Source: Phellopilus nigrolimitatus | Lineage: Eukaryota > Basidiomycota > Agaricomycetes > Hymenochaetales > Hymenochaetaceae | DNA length: 18,079 bases | Assembly (NCBI GenBank): GCA_021029095.1 | Contig: JAJOHG010000469.1 | Location: 1-18,079 of the forward strand | Direction of reading: 5' to 3' | In this document: positions 9,172 through 18,079 of the stretch, piece by piece | How positions within the stretch are numbered: position 1 is the stretch's first letter | Layout: every line of letters starts with the position of its first letter | The notes under the pieces: model-generated | Seen by the model: the letters and a program-made list of their open reading frames with translations, nothing else | Database searches by the model: none | What the model was told of the DNA's origin: nothing | Translations under genes and position numbers: made by a program

Positions 9172-10454
9172 TCAAGACGTGTACACGCGAACGGCATTCA
9201 CTGCCCAATATGCGTCTTCAAACGCGCTGGGATTGTTGTTGACAACTAAGACACAAATAATCATCAACCTGTTCAATAAAAGGGGAGCAAGAAAGCTTAC
9301 AATCCTCGCATGAGCCACTACAGCCTTGAGATGCAAATGTACCCCCTGCCCAGTCACCCTAAACGAACCAATTTTTTTAGCAAATGCTGGCCGCAATTTC
9401 AGCGAGCGCGGGACATACGCAAAGAGTGAGATCGAAAACAATATTATGCGCGTCAAAATGCTGTGCCCAGTTGCAACTGTCCGTGGGGAACCGCGCTTCC
9501 GGCTCGCCCCAGCTGGAACTCGGGTTAATCGTCTTCGCGCCGGACTTGACTTCGGCTGGGACGCTCGGATCGTTTCTCGCCCAGAAGTAGACATATACGC
9601 CATCTTCGTTGGTGCGCTTCATGACGAACCAGCCACCTTGGACCTTGTTGAGTGCCGCACCATAACTGTTAGCTTTCTTGAACGTGGTCCCGCACCCGGT
9701 GTTGCTGCCTGACGACGAGTCGCAGTCAAAAAACGACATTGTCCTGGACAGAGCAATACAAATTTAATCGTGATAAAAATTCCAGTAAAAAGACTTCTGA
9801 CTGACCCTGTCTGTTGACCGGACTGTGGCATGGTGCATCCCGAGGTCGTATGCAACGTGGCCTTGTTCGTGGTGCCTGTGTTCGCACCCTAATGCCCTGC
9901 GTCAGAAGAGACAGGCCGCTGAAGTCCCATATGAATTTGACTTGCCTCCAAGATGTCTATCTCACCGCCCTGCGGCCACGGCCCTGCGGCTGTCACTGTC
10001 CAGAAGGCAGGCCACGTCCCGCAACCCTCTGGCATGTGCGCGACGTCGAGCACGACTACTGAATCCGTGTACTTGTTCTTACTTGTGATTCTTACGGAGT
10101 TACGCCCCCTTGCGCTTGCGGCCACCTGCGAGGACGAGTCTGCCTTCATGACAAACGTATCGTCCGAGGCTGATGTGCATACAACGACCATAATTGAGTG
10201 ACCATAGCAAATTAAACACGGGAAAGAACAAACGGTTACATACCATAAGTAAGGTTCTTCTGTAAGGCCGTGGCCTGGCTAACGTAATTTACCCTGCCAT
10301 GTGTCGGGTCGTTCATTGTTTCCCAGTTCCATCCAGACAGGAAGCTCTTTCCGACGAAGTTATCTTGCAGATTAAATTGACAGAAGCCGGCAGGCACAAA
10401 GAGGAGAATTTGGAGGACGACAGCAAGGACGGTACGAGTAGTAAGTGCAATCAT
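9172..10454 (-). CDS. Secreted GH16 endo-beta-1,3(4)-glucanase (laminarinase type)
   Basis: The enzyme cleaves internal beta-1,3 or mixed beta-1,3/1,4 linkages in glucans outside the cell. Exons on the minus strand are 10454-10244, 10169-9946, 9888-9806, 9743-9419, 9358-9301 and 9245-9172, giving 324 residues, close to basidiomycete Lam16A-type enzymes. A signal peptide covers about residues 1-25 (TVLAVVLQILLFVPAGFC). The GH16 active site GGEIDILE is present at 138-145: nucleophile Glu140, Asp142 and acid/base Glu145. It is preceded by the family stretch HMPEGCGTWPAFW. Later conserved parts are NKATLHTTSGCTM, CNWAQHFDAHNIVFDL, GDWAGGTFASQGCSGSCED and the terminal NNNPSAFEDAYWAVNAVRVY. Intron 2 (9945-9889) starts GAG|GCAAGT, a near-ideal GC-AG donor, directly after the catalytic Glu145; no nearby GT donor restores the frame. 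ATG 10454 was chosen because it opens the signal peptide and lies 51 nt downstream of a TATA box. Substrate (host wall turnover versus cereal glucan) cannot be decided. Confidence 0.95.
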
Positions 10455-10504
10455 GTCGCATACAATTGCTGGTCGAGCTAGCAATATTGCCTTGGCTTTC
10501 GAGG

Positions 10505-10512
10505 TTTATAAA
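10505..10512 (-). promoter_or_regulatory. TATA box of the GH16 gene
   Basis: The sequence TTTATAAA, which is the same on both strands, lies about 51-58 bp upstream of the ATG at 10454. This spacing would place transcription start shortly before the start codon. A second, weaker TTTATAG occurs on the minus strand near 10565. Function is inferred from position only. Confidence 0.55.
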
Positions 10513-10690
10513 TGGAGATCTCAAGCTGAGTGCAAAGTGACCACTTTACGGAGCTCCAGCTATAAAGGAAAGACGACGAAAAAAAGTTCATTATTGGATC
10601 ATCATCCCGTGGTTTGGGCAAAGGACAAGAGCGAAGGTCAGGAGTTCCAGTAGACGATGCATTTTTCAAACGAGAGCAAAGACAATGTGC

Positions 10691-10710
10691 AGAGTCGAGC
10701 AGAGTCGAGC
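10691..10710. repeat. Two exact tandem copies of a 10-bp unit
   Basis: The unit AGAGTCGAGC occurs twice without a gap at 10691-10700 and 10701-10710. It lies about 240 bp upstream of the GH16 start codon. Two copies are too few to argue function; it may be replication slippage or a duplicated factor site. Confidence 0.5.
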
Positions 10711-10950
10711 GGGCAATTAATGACGCGCACCCAAGAGATAATTGGCACAAAGGGATACGTAGTGCTTCCAAAGCAAAGTTATTGTGGCGACCATGCAGAA
10801 ATTTGAAGAACAAGACCCCAGCGCAGTGGCGAGAGCAGAGAATAACAACATAAGTCATGCGGTAGAAAGCCGCGCGCTCGTCGAGGTGTTGAATGTTTGC
10901 AGCGGAGGTGATCTTGTGGCTCTTCATGTCGAAGCCAACCGACGCGGCAC

Positions 10951-11027
10951 TGGAACGTAAAGTCCGGAGCTTGCGGCATCTTCCATTTCGAAGTTCGACC
11001 GTGGAATGTAAATTCGGAACTTGCCGC
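10951..11027. repeat. Diverged 26-27 bp direct repeat in the GH16-RAD23 intergenic region
   Basis: Copy one is at 10951-10977 and copy two at 11002-11027. They share TGGAA-GTAAA-TC, GGA-CTTGC and -GC blocks, with about five differences including one gap. The copies are offset by 51 bp. The region between GH16 and RAD23 (10455-11291, 837 bp) otherwise holds no gene that I can support; the frames crossing it look like chance. The repeat could be a duplicated upstream activating element of the glucanase gene or a relic of local duplication. Confidence 0.45.
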
Positions 11028-11291
11028 GCCCTCACGCAGCGCAAAGTAGTCCTAGCGAGAGAACTAGAGCTTCGTTATTTGCAGCGATTGCAAATCAGCA
11101 GACGCAAACTTATTAAAGTCCCTTGCGAATATCACCCTTATTTCCCACAATCGGAATGAAGAGAAAAGCGAGGACTACTCTGTTTCAATAATACAATTAG
11201 TCGTGAAATAGTTCATGAGAAGCTAGTGAACAACAAGAACTTGGTCTGCAGAGATACATGGCTCGCGTCGTGCGAATCCTCATTTCGTCCG

Positions 11292-12801
11292 CTACTCCTC
11301 GAACCCATTCTCAAACAAGTAATTTGCGGCCATCTCTTCATTTTTGTCGCAAGCAAAGTACGCCTCGATAACAACTTGACGTGGGAAGCCGAGGCCTTCG
11401 AGCTATAAAAAAAAAAAAGCAATCAGATACGATTATCTTGACCGAAAGATCTAACATGCCCTCTCAATAGCAGCCCGTTCCTCTGGCGTGACTTGTACGA
11501 TCTGTCCACCAGGTGGCACACCACCTTCACCACTCTCCCCCTCACCATCGTCGAAACCGCCCTCGCCACCCATCGTCCTTAAGAGATGCAACAATGCATC
11601 GGGATTCTGTTCAAGATGCTGAGCAAGATCCGGGTTCTGCTGGGCAATCTGCTGTATCATTGGTTGCAGGAGCGCAGGGTTTTGCATCACCAGATTGCGA
11701 AGTGCGCCAACTTGGGGGCTGTTTCCCAAACCCTCTAGATCGGCACCAGCTCCAAGCCCACCAGCACCAGCACCAGCACCTACAGGAAGACCTCCACCAC
11801 CATGCTGCTGCTGCTGTTGCTGAGCGAGCTGGAAGGTACATTAGCGAGAAGCTTCATAATGATTGAGAGAAAATACGAACCTGGAATAGATTTGAAGGCG
11901 CAGCTGTTTGAGCAGCAGGCTGAGCAGGCGCGGCAGCAGGAGGCTGAGCGGGTTGCAAAGACGGTACTCCCCCAGCAGCAGCACCGGCATTAGATGATTC
12001 CGCTTCCAGATTTGCAGGAATGCCCTTGAATTAAGATATATATGTATAAATAAGCCTGAGATCCTAGCTCTCAAACACTCACGTTCATGAGGTATTCCAC
12101 CGCTCGATCTGGGTTATTGTAGCTAGCTTTCAATGCCCTCACCACCTGCGCGCGCTCGAAGCCCATCTCGACCATGTTCTGAATCGTTGATTGGAGTGCG
12201 TCACCAGTCAAGAACGAGCCCAGGTCGCCAAACCCACGTTCCTGGGTGCTCGCAGCGGCAGGCGCAGGAGTATGAGTTGAAGGGATTGGCGCGGATGCTT
12301 CAGTGATAGGTGCGGGAACTGCTGGGGCTGCAGCAGCAGGTGCGGGCGTCGGCTCTGGAGCTTTCGCCGCCGCTGTCGACGATGTGGCGGCTGAGGGAGC
12401 GGCCTTGGGCTGAAGTGTAATCAGAAGAATGCCAAATGAGCTCAGATCAAAGAAACAGACCTTTGATACCATAAGGACAATGAAGTCACTGTCTTTAATG
12501 TTGTAAGTTTTGAGCTGGTTCGTGTCAGAAAGTATTTTGCCTATATATGCGTAAGATGGGAAGTCCTAGTAGCGATCCAGAAAGCGCACCCGAGTAAATA
12601 AGCTTCTGTTGCTCGACAGGATGCGAGTGCTCGCTGGAAATTTTCGACTTGAGATCGGAGACGGTGGCCTCCTCCTCGACATCGATCTAACGAAAGGACG
12701 GTGTGAGAACGGGACCTCTGTTTAGCAAGACTGTTAATTAAGACCGTTGACAGACGGACCTTGAAGACCTTCTGCTGAAGGGTCTTGATAGTTACGAGCA
12801 T
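11292..12801 (-). CDS. RAD23: UV excision repair / proteasome shuttle protein Rad23
   Basis: Rad23 stabilises the Rad4/XPC damage sensor in nucleotide excision repair and delivers ubiquitinated proteins to the proteasome. Exons on the minus strand are 12801-12760, 12686-12590, 12540-12461, 12409-12083, 12024-11881, 11828-11460 and 11402-11292, giving 389 residues, normal for the family. Domains in order: ubiquitin-like domain 1-73 ([40 protein letters not shown]); Ala/Pro-rich linker; UBA1 about 140-182 ([20 protein letters not shown]); a second linker with a six-Gln run and Gly/Ala repeats; XPC-binding domain about 264-312 ([20 protein letters not shown]); UBA2 about 345-389 ([20 protein letters not shown], ending FENGFEE). 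The last intron (11459-11403) is best read as GC-AG (AGG|GCATGT). A GT donor three nt later, paired with an acceptor at gaag, is possible but shortens the conserved UBA2 start by one residue. The start codon lies 113 bp from the divergent LRR gene. Confidence 0.96.
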
Positions 12802-12914
12802 CTCTGTCTAGTCTCCGAGTTTTGAAGGTGATTGCGGGAAGAGAGATACGGGAGAGAAGAAAGGAGAGAGAGGGCTTGAAAGCGGTGGCGAAAGGTGACG
12901 CGTAGCAGACGGTT
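12802..12914. promoter_or_regulatory. Compact bidirectional promoter between RAD23 and the LRR gene
   Basis: Only 113 bp separate the two divergent start codons, so both 5' leaders and promoters are compressed here or reach into coding sequence. The stretch 12839-12875 is almost pure purine on the plus strand (GA-rich). The hexamer ACGCGT occurs at 12898-12903, 12 bp before the LRR start codon. No TATA box is seen. Shared regulation is inference from the spacing. Confidence 0.6.
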
Positions 12915-15224
12915 ATGGACATGGCCTCGTCTGGTGTGGCGCGGGAAGTGCCGCATACGCCTAACAACACACACGCCGGCATCCTCAGCGACTGTGCGCT
13001 GCTCGCCGTACGCGACGAGCTCGACATGGCGCACGAACCCGGCGACGACTACATCCGGCGCACTGCGTCTTTTATCCGCAACAACGAAATTCGACTCGCG
13101 CACGCCGTCGGCAGGCGACGTAAGGCTCATAGTGTCCCCAACACTTCCGTATTCAATCCTCTCGGATGGGTTGGCCTTGCGGACGGAAACACGCCACAGC
13201 CTCCCGTCGTTTTGTCGCTCGATACGCACCGTCTGTTCTATCTGTTTATGCGACTCGAGGCTCTCAGCATCGATGTTGGCACTCTCGACGTCCAAGTCGA
13301 TGACTTGTCTCGTCCGCTCAGCTATATACCACTTGACCTAAAGAGCGACAAGTCCGACACCCTGTCTATTGCCGAATCCTTTCGCTCGTCTCTCTCTGTT
13401 GTATCTCGAATTTCTCTGGGCGGTAGCTGGTGGGGGAAGCCAGAGCCCCCCAGTGTCGAGACTGAGCTCAAGTATATCTATAGCTCATTCACCAAGCTGC
13501 CTGCGCTGTCTTTATGTGCACCAGGACCGAAGATGATCGTCGAGCTCGCTCAGGATCCTCCGCTTGACAGCGCGATCCCACTAGACTCATTCAAGAATCT
13601 ACAGAGTCTCGAATGCCTCGACATCGATCCACGTGCGTTGCTGGGGTGGGACAAGCTCGCAGAGTCTCTCAGGAGCCTCACGATAAAGAGGAGCGGTCTA
13701 GACGACCCTACTTATATCTTCGTGGATGCCGTTTTGGATGATACACTGAGACGAGAAGGCGATGCAACGAGGTCACGAATACGAAAGCTGGGACATCGTG
13801 CGTCGCGCGGGTTTCATAGCTCTAACCTGCCTGAGACGGTGCGAGAGGAGCCTGAAGACTCTGATGGCCCCGACGATTTGCCATCATCCTCGCCATTAGT
13901 TGCTCGGTTGTCCCCTCTTAAATGGGCATTCTTGAAGCATCTGTCCTTGGCCGACAACGCTCTCACTACCTTACCCACTTCCATGTTTTCTGCTCTAAGC
14001 TCTCTTACACATCTCGATCTATCCTCCAATCTCCTCGTATCCATCCCATACCTTTCCGCACTTTACAACCTCGTCTCTCTAAACCTTTCCGACAACATGA
14101 TCGATTCTGTGTTGGGCATCTACACCAAGCTTGGCCAAGTGCTCGTGCTCAATCTTTCGCGAAATCGATTAGATTCTCTCTGTGGGCTTGAGCGGCTCAT
14201 GGCCCTGGAACGCGTCGATATACGGCATAATCGCCTTGATGAGAGCGCTGAAGTTGGTCGTCTGGCCGTGCTCCCGAACATCACAGAGGTGTGGATCGAA
14301 GGCAATCCCTTTGTAGAGGTGGAGGAAACCTATCGGGTCCGATGCTTCGATTACTTTTCGAAGGAAGGGAAGACAATCGCGTTGGATGGATCGCTTCCCG
14401 GCTTCTACGAGCGGAGGGGTCTCACCACCTTACCTCCTGAGCAGATGTATGCGTCACGGATGCCGGCTGCGGTGTATACGCCGCCAACTCTTCCGATCGA
14501 CGCTATCCAGCCCACCGCGGCGGCCGCCAGAGGCCGCAGCCCATTGCTTTCATCCCCGTCTTCGTCCACTGTCCCGTCGCCGAGCTTGACGGCCGTCGTG
14601 GCGAAGGCGAAGAAGCGGCGGAACAAGCGCATCGTCGCGCTGGACCACGGCGACAGTGACCACAGAAGCAGCGATGACGGTGGACACAGCGCCCCGCATA
14701 CCCGCGCGGGCACGGGAATGCAGGAGGAGGCTCGGTCAAGGTCGCCTCCCGAACTGGCTGCAGGGAAGAAGGCTGCACCCGTCGAACGACCAGCAGACCT
14801 CGTGATCTCTGGCCTGTCTTCATCACCTCCGAAGGAGAAGTCCACGCGTCAGTCGCGGCATAGCCGGTACCATACCGAATGCATTGTGCCCCCATCCTCC
14901 TCTCCTTTGTCCGAGGGGTTGCCTTCGTCCCTGCCTCGCGTCGATGGTGGAGGCAGCTTGGGTCGGAAGGCGGGCACGCTCGCGTCCGCCAAGCGACGGA
15001 ACCGCGTTTCCGCGTCAGTGTATGAGCCACCTCCGCCGGGTGCTCGGGACGCGCTCGGCGGTGACGTGGGTGCGCTGGACGGCACGGACGCGAGCGTGAA
15101 GCAGATGAAGGACGGGGACGCGTTTCGCGCGAAGATCGAGGCGCTCCGTACCGAAATGGGTGACAACTGGCTGCAGGTTCTGAGCCAGAGCCAGTTCAGG
15201 TCGGACTCTCCGTCGAAGCATTAG
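12915..15224 (+). CDS. Intronless leucine-rich-repeat protein of unknown role
   Basis: A single open frame encodes 769 residues. Residues about 20-65 form a charged helical segment (DEYIRR-like GDDYIRRTASFIRNNEIRLA). Residues 100-270 include LRR-like strands (LFMRLEALSIDVGTL, LAESLRSLTIKRSGLDDPTY). Residues 338-466 hold about five SDS22-type repeats: LKHLSLADNALTTLP, LTHLDLSSNLLVSIP, LVSLNLSDNMIDSV, VLVLNLSRNRLDSL and LERVDIRHNRLDE. A cap follows (VWIEGNPFVEVEETYRVRCF). The C-terminal 260 residues are Ser/Pro/Arg-rich and probably disordered, with a basic patch KAKKRRNKR that could be a nuclear signal. The layout (unusual N-terminal region, SDS22-like LRR, long tail) recalls the animal LKB1-interacting protein STK11IP and fungal LRR adaptor proteins, but I cannot assign an orthologue. 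LRR proteins of this type are protein-binding scaffolds. It is the only gene here without introns. Confidence 0.88.
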   Translation: MDMASSGVAREVPHTPNNTHAGILSDCALLAVRDELDMAHEPGDDYIRRTASFIRNNEIRLAHAVGRRRKAHSVPNTSVFNPLGWVGLADGNTPQPPVVLSLDTHRLFYLFMRLEALSIDVGTLDVQVDDLSRPLSYIPLDLKSDKSDTLSIAESFRSSLSVVSRISLGGSWWGKPEPPSVETELKYIYSSFTKLPALSLCAPGPKMIVELAQDPPLDSAIPLDSFKNLQSLECLDIDPRALLGWDKLAESLRSLTIKRSGLDDPTYIFVDAVLDDTLRREGDATRSRIRKLGHRASRGFHSSNLPETVREEPEDSDGPDDLPSSSPLVARLSPLKWAFLKHLSLADNALTTLPTSMFSALSSLTHLDLSSNLLVSIPYLSALYNLVSLNLSDNMIDSVLGIYTKLGQVLVLNLSRNRLDSLCGLERLMALERVDIRHNRLDESAEVGRLAVLPNITEVWIEGNPFVEVEETYRVRCFDYFSKEGKTIALDGSLPGFYERRGLTTLPPEQMYASRMPAAVYTPPTLPIDAIQPTAAAARGRSPLLSSPSSSTVPSPSLTAVVAKAKKRRNKRIVALDHGDSDHRSSDDGGHSAPHTRAGTGMQEEARSRSPPELAAGKKAAPVERPADLVISGLSSSPPKEKSTRQSRHSRYHTECIVPPSSSPLSEGLPSSLPRVDGGGSLGRKAGTLASAKRRNRVSASVYEPPPPGARDALGGDVGALDGTDASVKQMKDGDAFRAKIEALRTEMGDNWLQVLSQSQFRSDSPSKH

Positions 15225-15823
15225 CAACGTCGTTGCGCTTGGACGAGGTTGGCTTGGCTATTCAGAGTTGGGCATAGATGTTCATTTGTTTTCCACTTAG
15301 GACTTCTGTTGATAATTGTTTCCTTTCTCACCTCTGCCTTGTATTATTTTGCATGCTTTTTGGATTTGGATGCCCTTATGTTCTTTTTGTCTATACCCTA
15401 CCTGATGCCCCATTAATGCACAATTGTAAAACATTGCACGAGAAAGGCATGTCAAGTAAAGTCCATTCCGAAAGAAGCGACCTCGAGTCAAAATACACAA
15501 TACCCTCCATTACTTAGGTATATAAGACGAAAGACGAAAGAGAAATAAACAGGAGATGAGACACGGATAGAGACGTGGCCTGAGAATTCGAAAAATTCCG
15601 AGCAGAGGTAAAATAGAGGGTGGAGGGTAAAGGAAGAGATGCTAGAGGAATCGAAGAATCTGAAAACGAAAGCCGGGCGTCGAAAACGGCATGATTGAAC
15701 CAGATATATACGAGTGTGAATTAATTAAAACTATGAAATTGCAATTGCAATGTACAAGCACATACACATAACGGGAAGAAGTCGTGACGGTATCCAATCC
15801 TAATCAAGGCATTTGCGGTCTAC
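15225..15823. other. Convergent intergenic region, no gene seen
   Basis: These 599 bp lie between the stop codons of the LRR gene and the ARF gene and should hold both 3' UTRs. The region is A/T-rich. It contains a 12-bp perfect palindrome TTGCAATTGCAA at 15739-15750, a short AAGACGAAAGACGAAAGA tandem near 15525, and an AATAAA at 15544. No open frame shows a domain. Confidence 0.5.
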
Positions 15824-16650
<827 letters not shown>

Positions 16651-16972
16651 AGCGAGATTGGGTATAAGAAAGTAAAGAGCGGCAGGTGGAGGAATGCGCT
16701 GACTGGCAGGCAGAAGGCGACGAACGACAGCTGGACTGTTGTGGAAGTGGACGTTGAGGAGAAAGGCTCGACTTGGTCGCGTAACTATAACCGACGCGGA
16801 TCCAAAAGAAGTAGTCAATAATGTGACAATCTACTGTTTTTATTAGTAAGAAATAAGTCACACCGTAACGCTGTTAGAAATGGCACAAGGTCCACGCCAT
16901 CGGACGCGCTCTGAAATTCGTGTCGAAACCTTGAAAGTCCGGTTCGTAACTCTCCCGCTCACCCTCGCCTCC
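16651..16972. promoter_or_regulatory. Divergent intergenic region between ARF and cysteine synthase genes
   Basis: These 322 bp hold both promoters and 5' leaders. An in-frame ATG at 16880 could extend the cysteine synthase N-terminus by 31 residues, but the extension does not look like a targeting signal, so I treat it as leader. No TATA box or clear repeat is visible. Confidence 0.5.
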
Positions 16973-18079
16973 ATGCTGTCCCTCTTACGCAGACAAGCTT
17001 CTGCTAGGCTTTTCTCTTCAAAAGCAGTCAATGGTTTCACAGAGGCCATCGGCAACACTCCCTTGGTACGTCACAGCGAAGGTCACTCGGGAACGAATTG
17101 TTAATTCATTTTATACAGATTTACCTCAAAGGTCTTTCAGAACGGACAGGATGCCGAGTACTGGGCAAGGCAGAATTCCAGAATCCTGGAGGTAGTGTCA
17201 AGGACAGAGCAGCTCTGGGAGTTATTGCTGATGCAGAACGCAATGGTCGGTGAGTGGCTCCCTACTGTTACCTATTTAAAAGCTCCTGAACGTCTGCGAA
17301 GGATCAAGTCGGGAGGAACTATTGTAGAAGGAACAGCAGGAAATACGGGTATTGGCCTTGCGCATGTATGCAGAGCAAAAGGTTACAAGTGCGTGATCTT
17401 CATGCCCAATACGCAGGTAATTAGATTAACTTCATTATTCGTCTTGCTTTCCGGGCTCACGTAATAATACTTCAGAGTCAAGAGAAGATTGACCTTCTCC
17501 GTATGCTCGGTGCTGAGGTCTACCCTGTCCCAGCCGTCGCGTATGACAACCCGCAGAATTACAATCACCAGGCTCGCGACTACGCCAAAGCTCTGGACAA
17601 CGCTGTCTGACCGACCAGTTTGATAACACTGCGAATGCAAGCGCGCACTACGAAACTACTGGACCGGAAATCTGGGAGCAGACGGACGCAATGTGGACGG
17701 CTGTTATTGTGCTACGGGAACCGGTGGTACTCTAGCCGGAGCTGGGGAGGTTTCTAAGGAGAAGAGCGCCGGGCGGACGCAGATTTGGCTAGCAGATCCT
17801 CCTGGGAGCGTGTTACACAGTTATATCAGCAGTGGGGGAAAGCTCAATGAACGAAGCGCAGCTCGATAACCGAGGGTAGGAGCGTGCACTAGTTTAATCT
17901 TCAGACTAGCTGACCTTGAAAAGGCATTGGTCAGGGGCGTATTACGGATAACCTCGGGACCTTTGTTAAAAATGTCGGATGGCTCCCTGCATATCGCGGA
18001 CGAGAAGTCCCTCTCGATGGTGTACGAGATGCTTGACACCGAGGGCCTGTATATGGTGCTAGCTCAGCTTTGAACGTTG
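16973..18079 (+). CDS. Cysteine synthase (O-acetylserine sulfhydrylase type), second half frame-broken, cut by window edge
   Basis: The family is PLP-dependent and makes cysteine from O-acetylserine and sulfide. Intact exons are 16973-17065, 17119-17249, 17302-17416 and 17476 onward. [20 protein letters not shown] looks like a mitochondrial presequence. Motifs seen: [21 protein letters not shown] with PLP Lys59, [14 protein letters not shown] (substrate loop) and [24 protein letters not shown] at 17608-17610 ends the frame after residue 157, against roughly 350 in the family. Clear homology continues in shifting frames: [33 protein letters not shown] (PLP phosphate loop), [20 protein letters not shown], an intron at 17876-17923, [17 protein letters not shown] and [20 protein letters not shown]. 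Single-base losses fit near 17609, 17688, 17858 and 18055, and one gain near 17977; every one changes a G. Conservation of the broken part suggests sequencing error or very recent decay rather than an old pseudogene. Right end lies outside the window. Confidence 0.85.

Larger units (their letters stand above)
10455..11291. other. Intergenic region: GH16 promoter and RAD23 3' region
   Basis: This 837-bp stretch is the longest gap in the window. It contains the GH16 TATA box and the two repeats listed separately. A 188-residue minus-strand frame (11044-10478) crosses most of it but has no domain, no signal peptide and an ordinary composition. I see no tRNA, no terminal inverted repeats and no transposon coding remains. 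Confidence 0.5.

Noticed and set aside
10478..11044. 188-residue minus-strand open frame upstream of the GH16 gene
   Set aside because: No domain or signal peptide is visible, it overlaps the GH16 TATA box, and the composition looks random.
16880..16972. In-frame upstream ATG extending the cysteine synthase N-terminus
   Set aside because: The extension lacks a targeting character, while the Met at 16973 opens a typical mitochondrial presequence.

Overview
The window looks like nuclear DNA of a filamentous basidiomycete, probably a wood- or litter-associated agaricomycete. This is inference from gene structure and gene content, not from a database search. Genes are dense, lie on both strands and mostly carry several introns. 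I traced 39 introns, nearly all 46-74 nt long, many with a CTNAC-like branch site. The gene set mixes eukaryotic housekeeping factors with a secreted fungal GH16 glucanase and a fungal phospholipase B.

Layout from left to right: (1) 1-1021, minus strand, N-terminal part of the cohesin kleisin Rad21/Scc1, running off the left edge. (2) 1331-3165, plus strand, a mitochondrial-type pentatricopeptide repeat protein. (3) 3430-5483, plus strand, a long coiled-coil protein whose C-terminus resembles the HMMR/KIF15 signature; its promoter holds a cluster of palindromes. (4) 5982-8613, minus strand, phospholipase B/lysophospholipase with signal peptide, complete catalytic triad motifs and a C-terminal transmembrane helix. 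(5) 9172-10454, minus strand, secreted GH16 endo-beta-1,3(4)-glucanase. (6) 11292-12801, minus strand, the nucleotide-excision-repair/proteasome shuttle Rad23. (7) 12915-15224, plus strand, an intronless leucine-rich-repeat protein, divergent from RAD23 across only 113 bp. (8) 15824-16650, minus strand, an Arf6-type small GTPase. (9) 16973-right edge, plus strand, a mitochondrial-type cysteine synthase whose second half is broken by five single-base indels.

The genes do not form an obvious pathway or cluster. Divergent pairs that may share promoters are rad21/PPR, RAD23/LRR and ARF/cysteine synthase. I see no transposon, tRNA, rRNA or CRISPR, and no clear new biological system. The most useful observations are three probable GC-AG introns in three genes, the membrane-anchored phospholipase B, the fungal HMMR-like protein, the palindrome cluster upstream of it, and the G-run indels in the cysteine synthase. 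The frame problems sit at the two ends of the window, which makes contig-end sequence error a serious alternative to gene decay.
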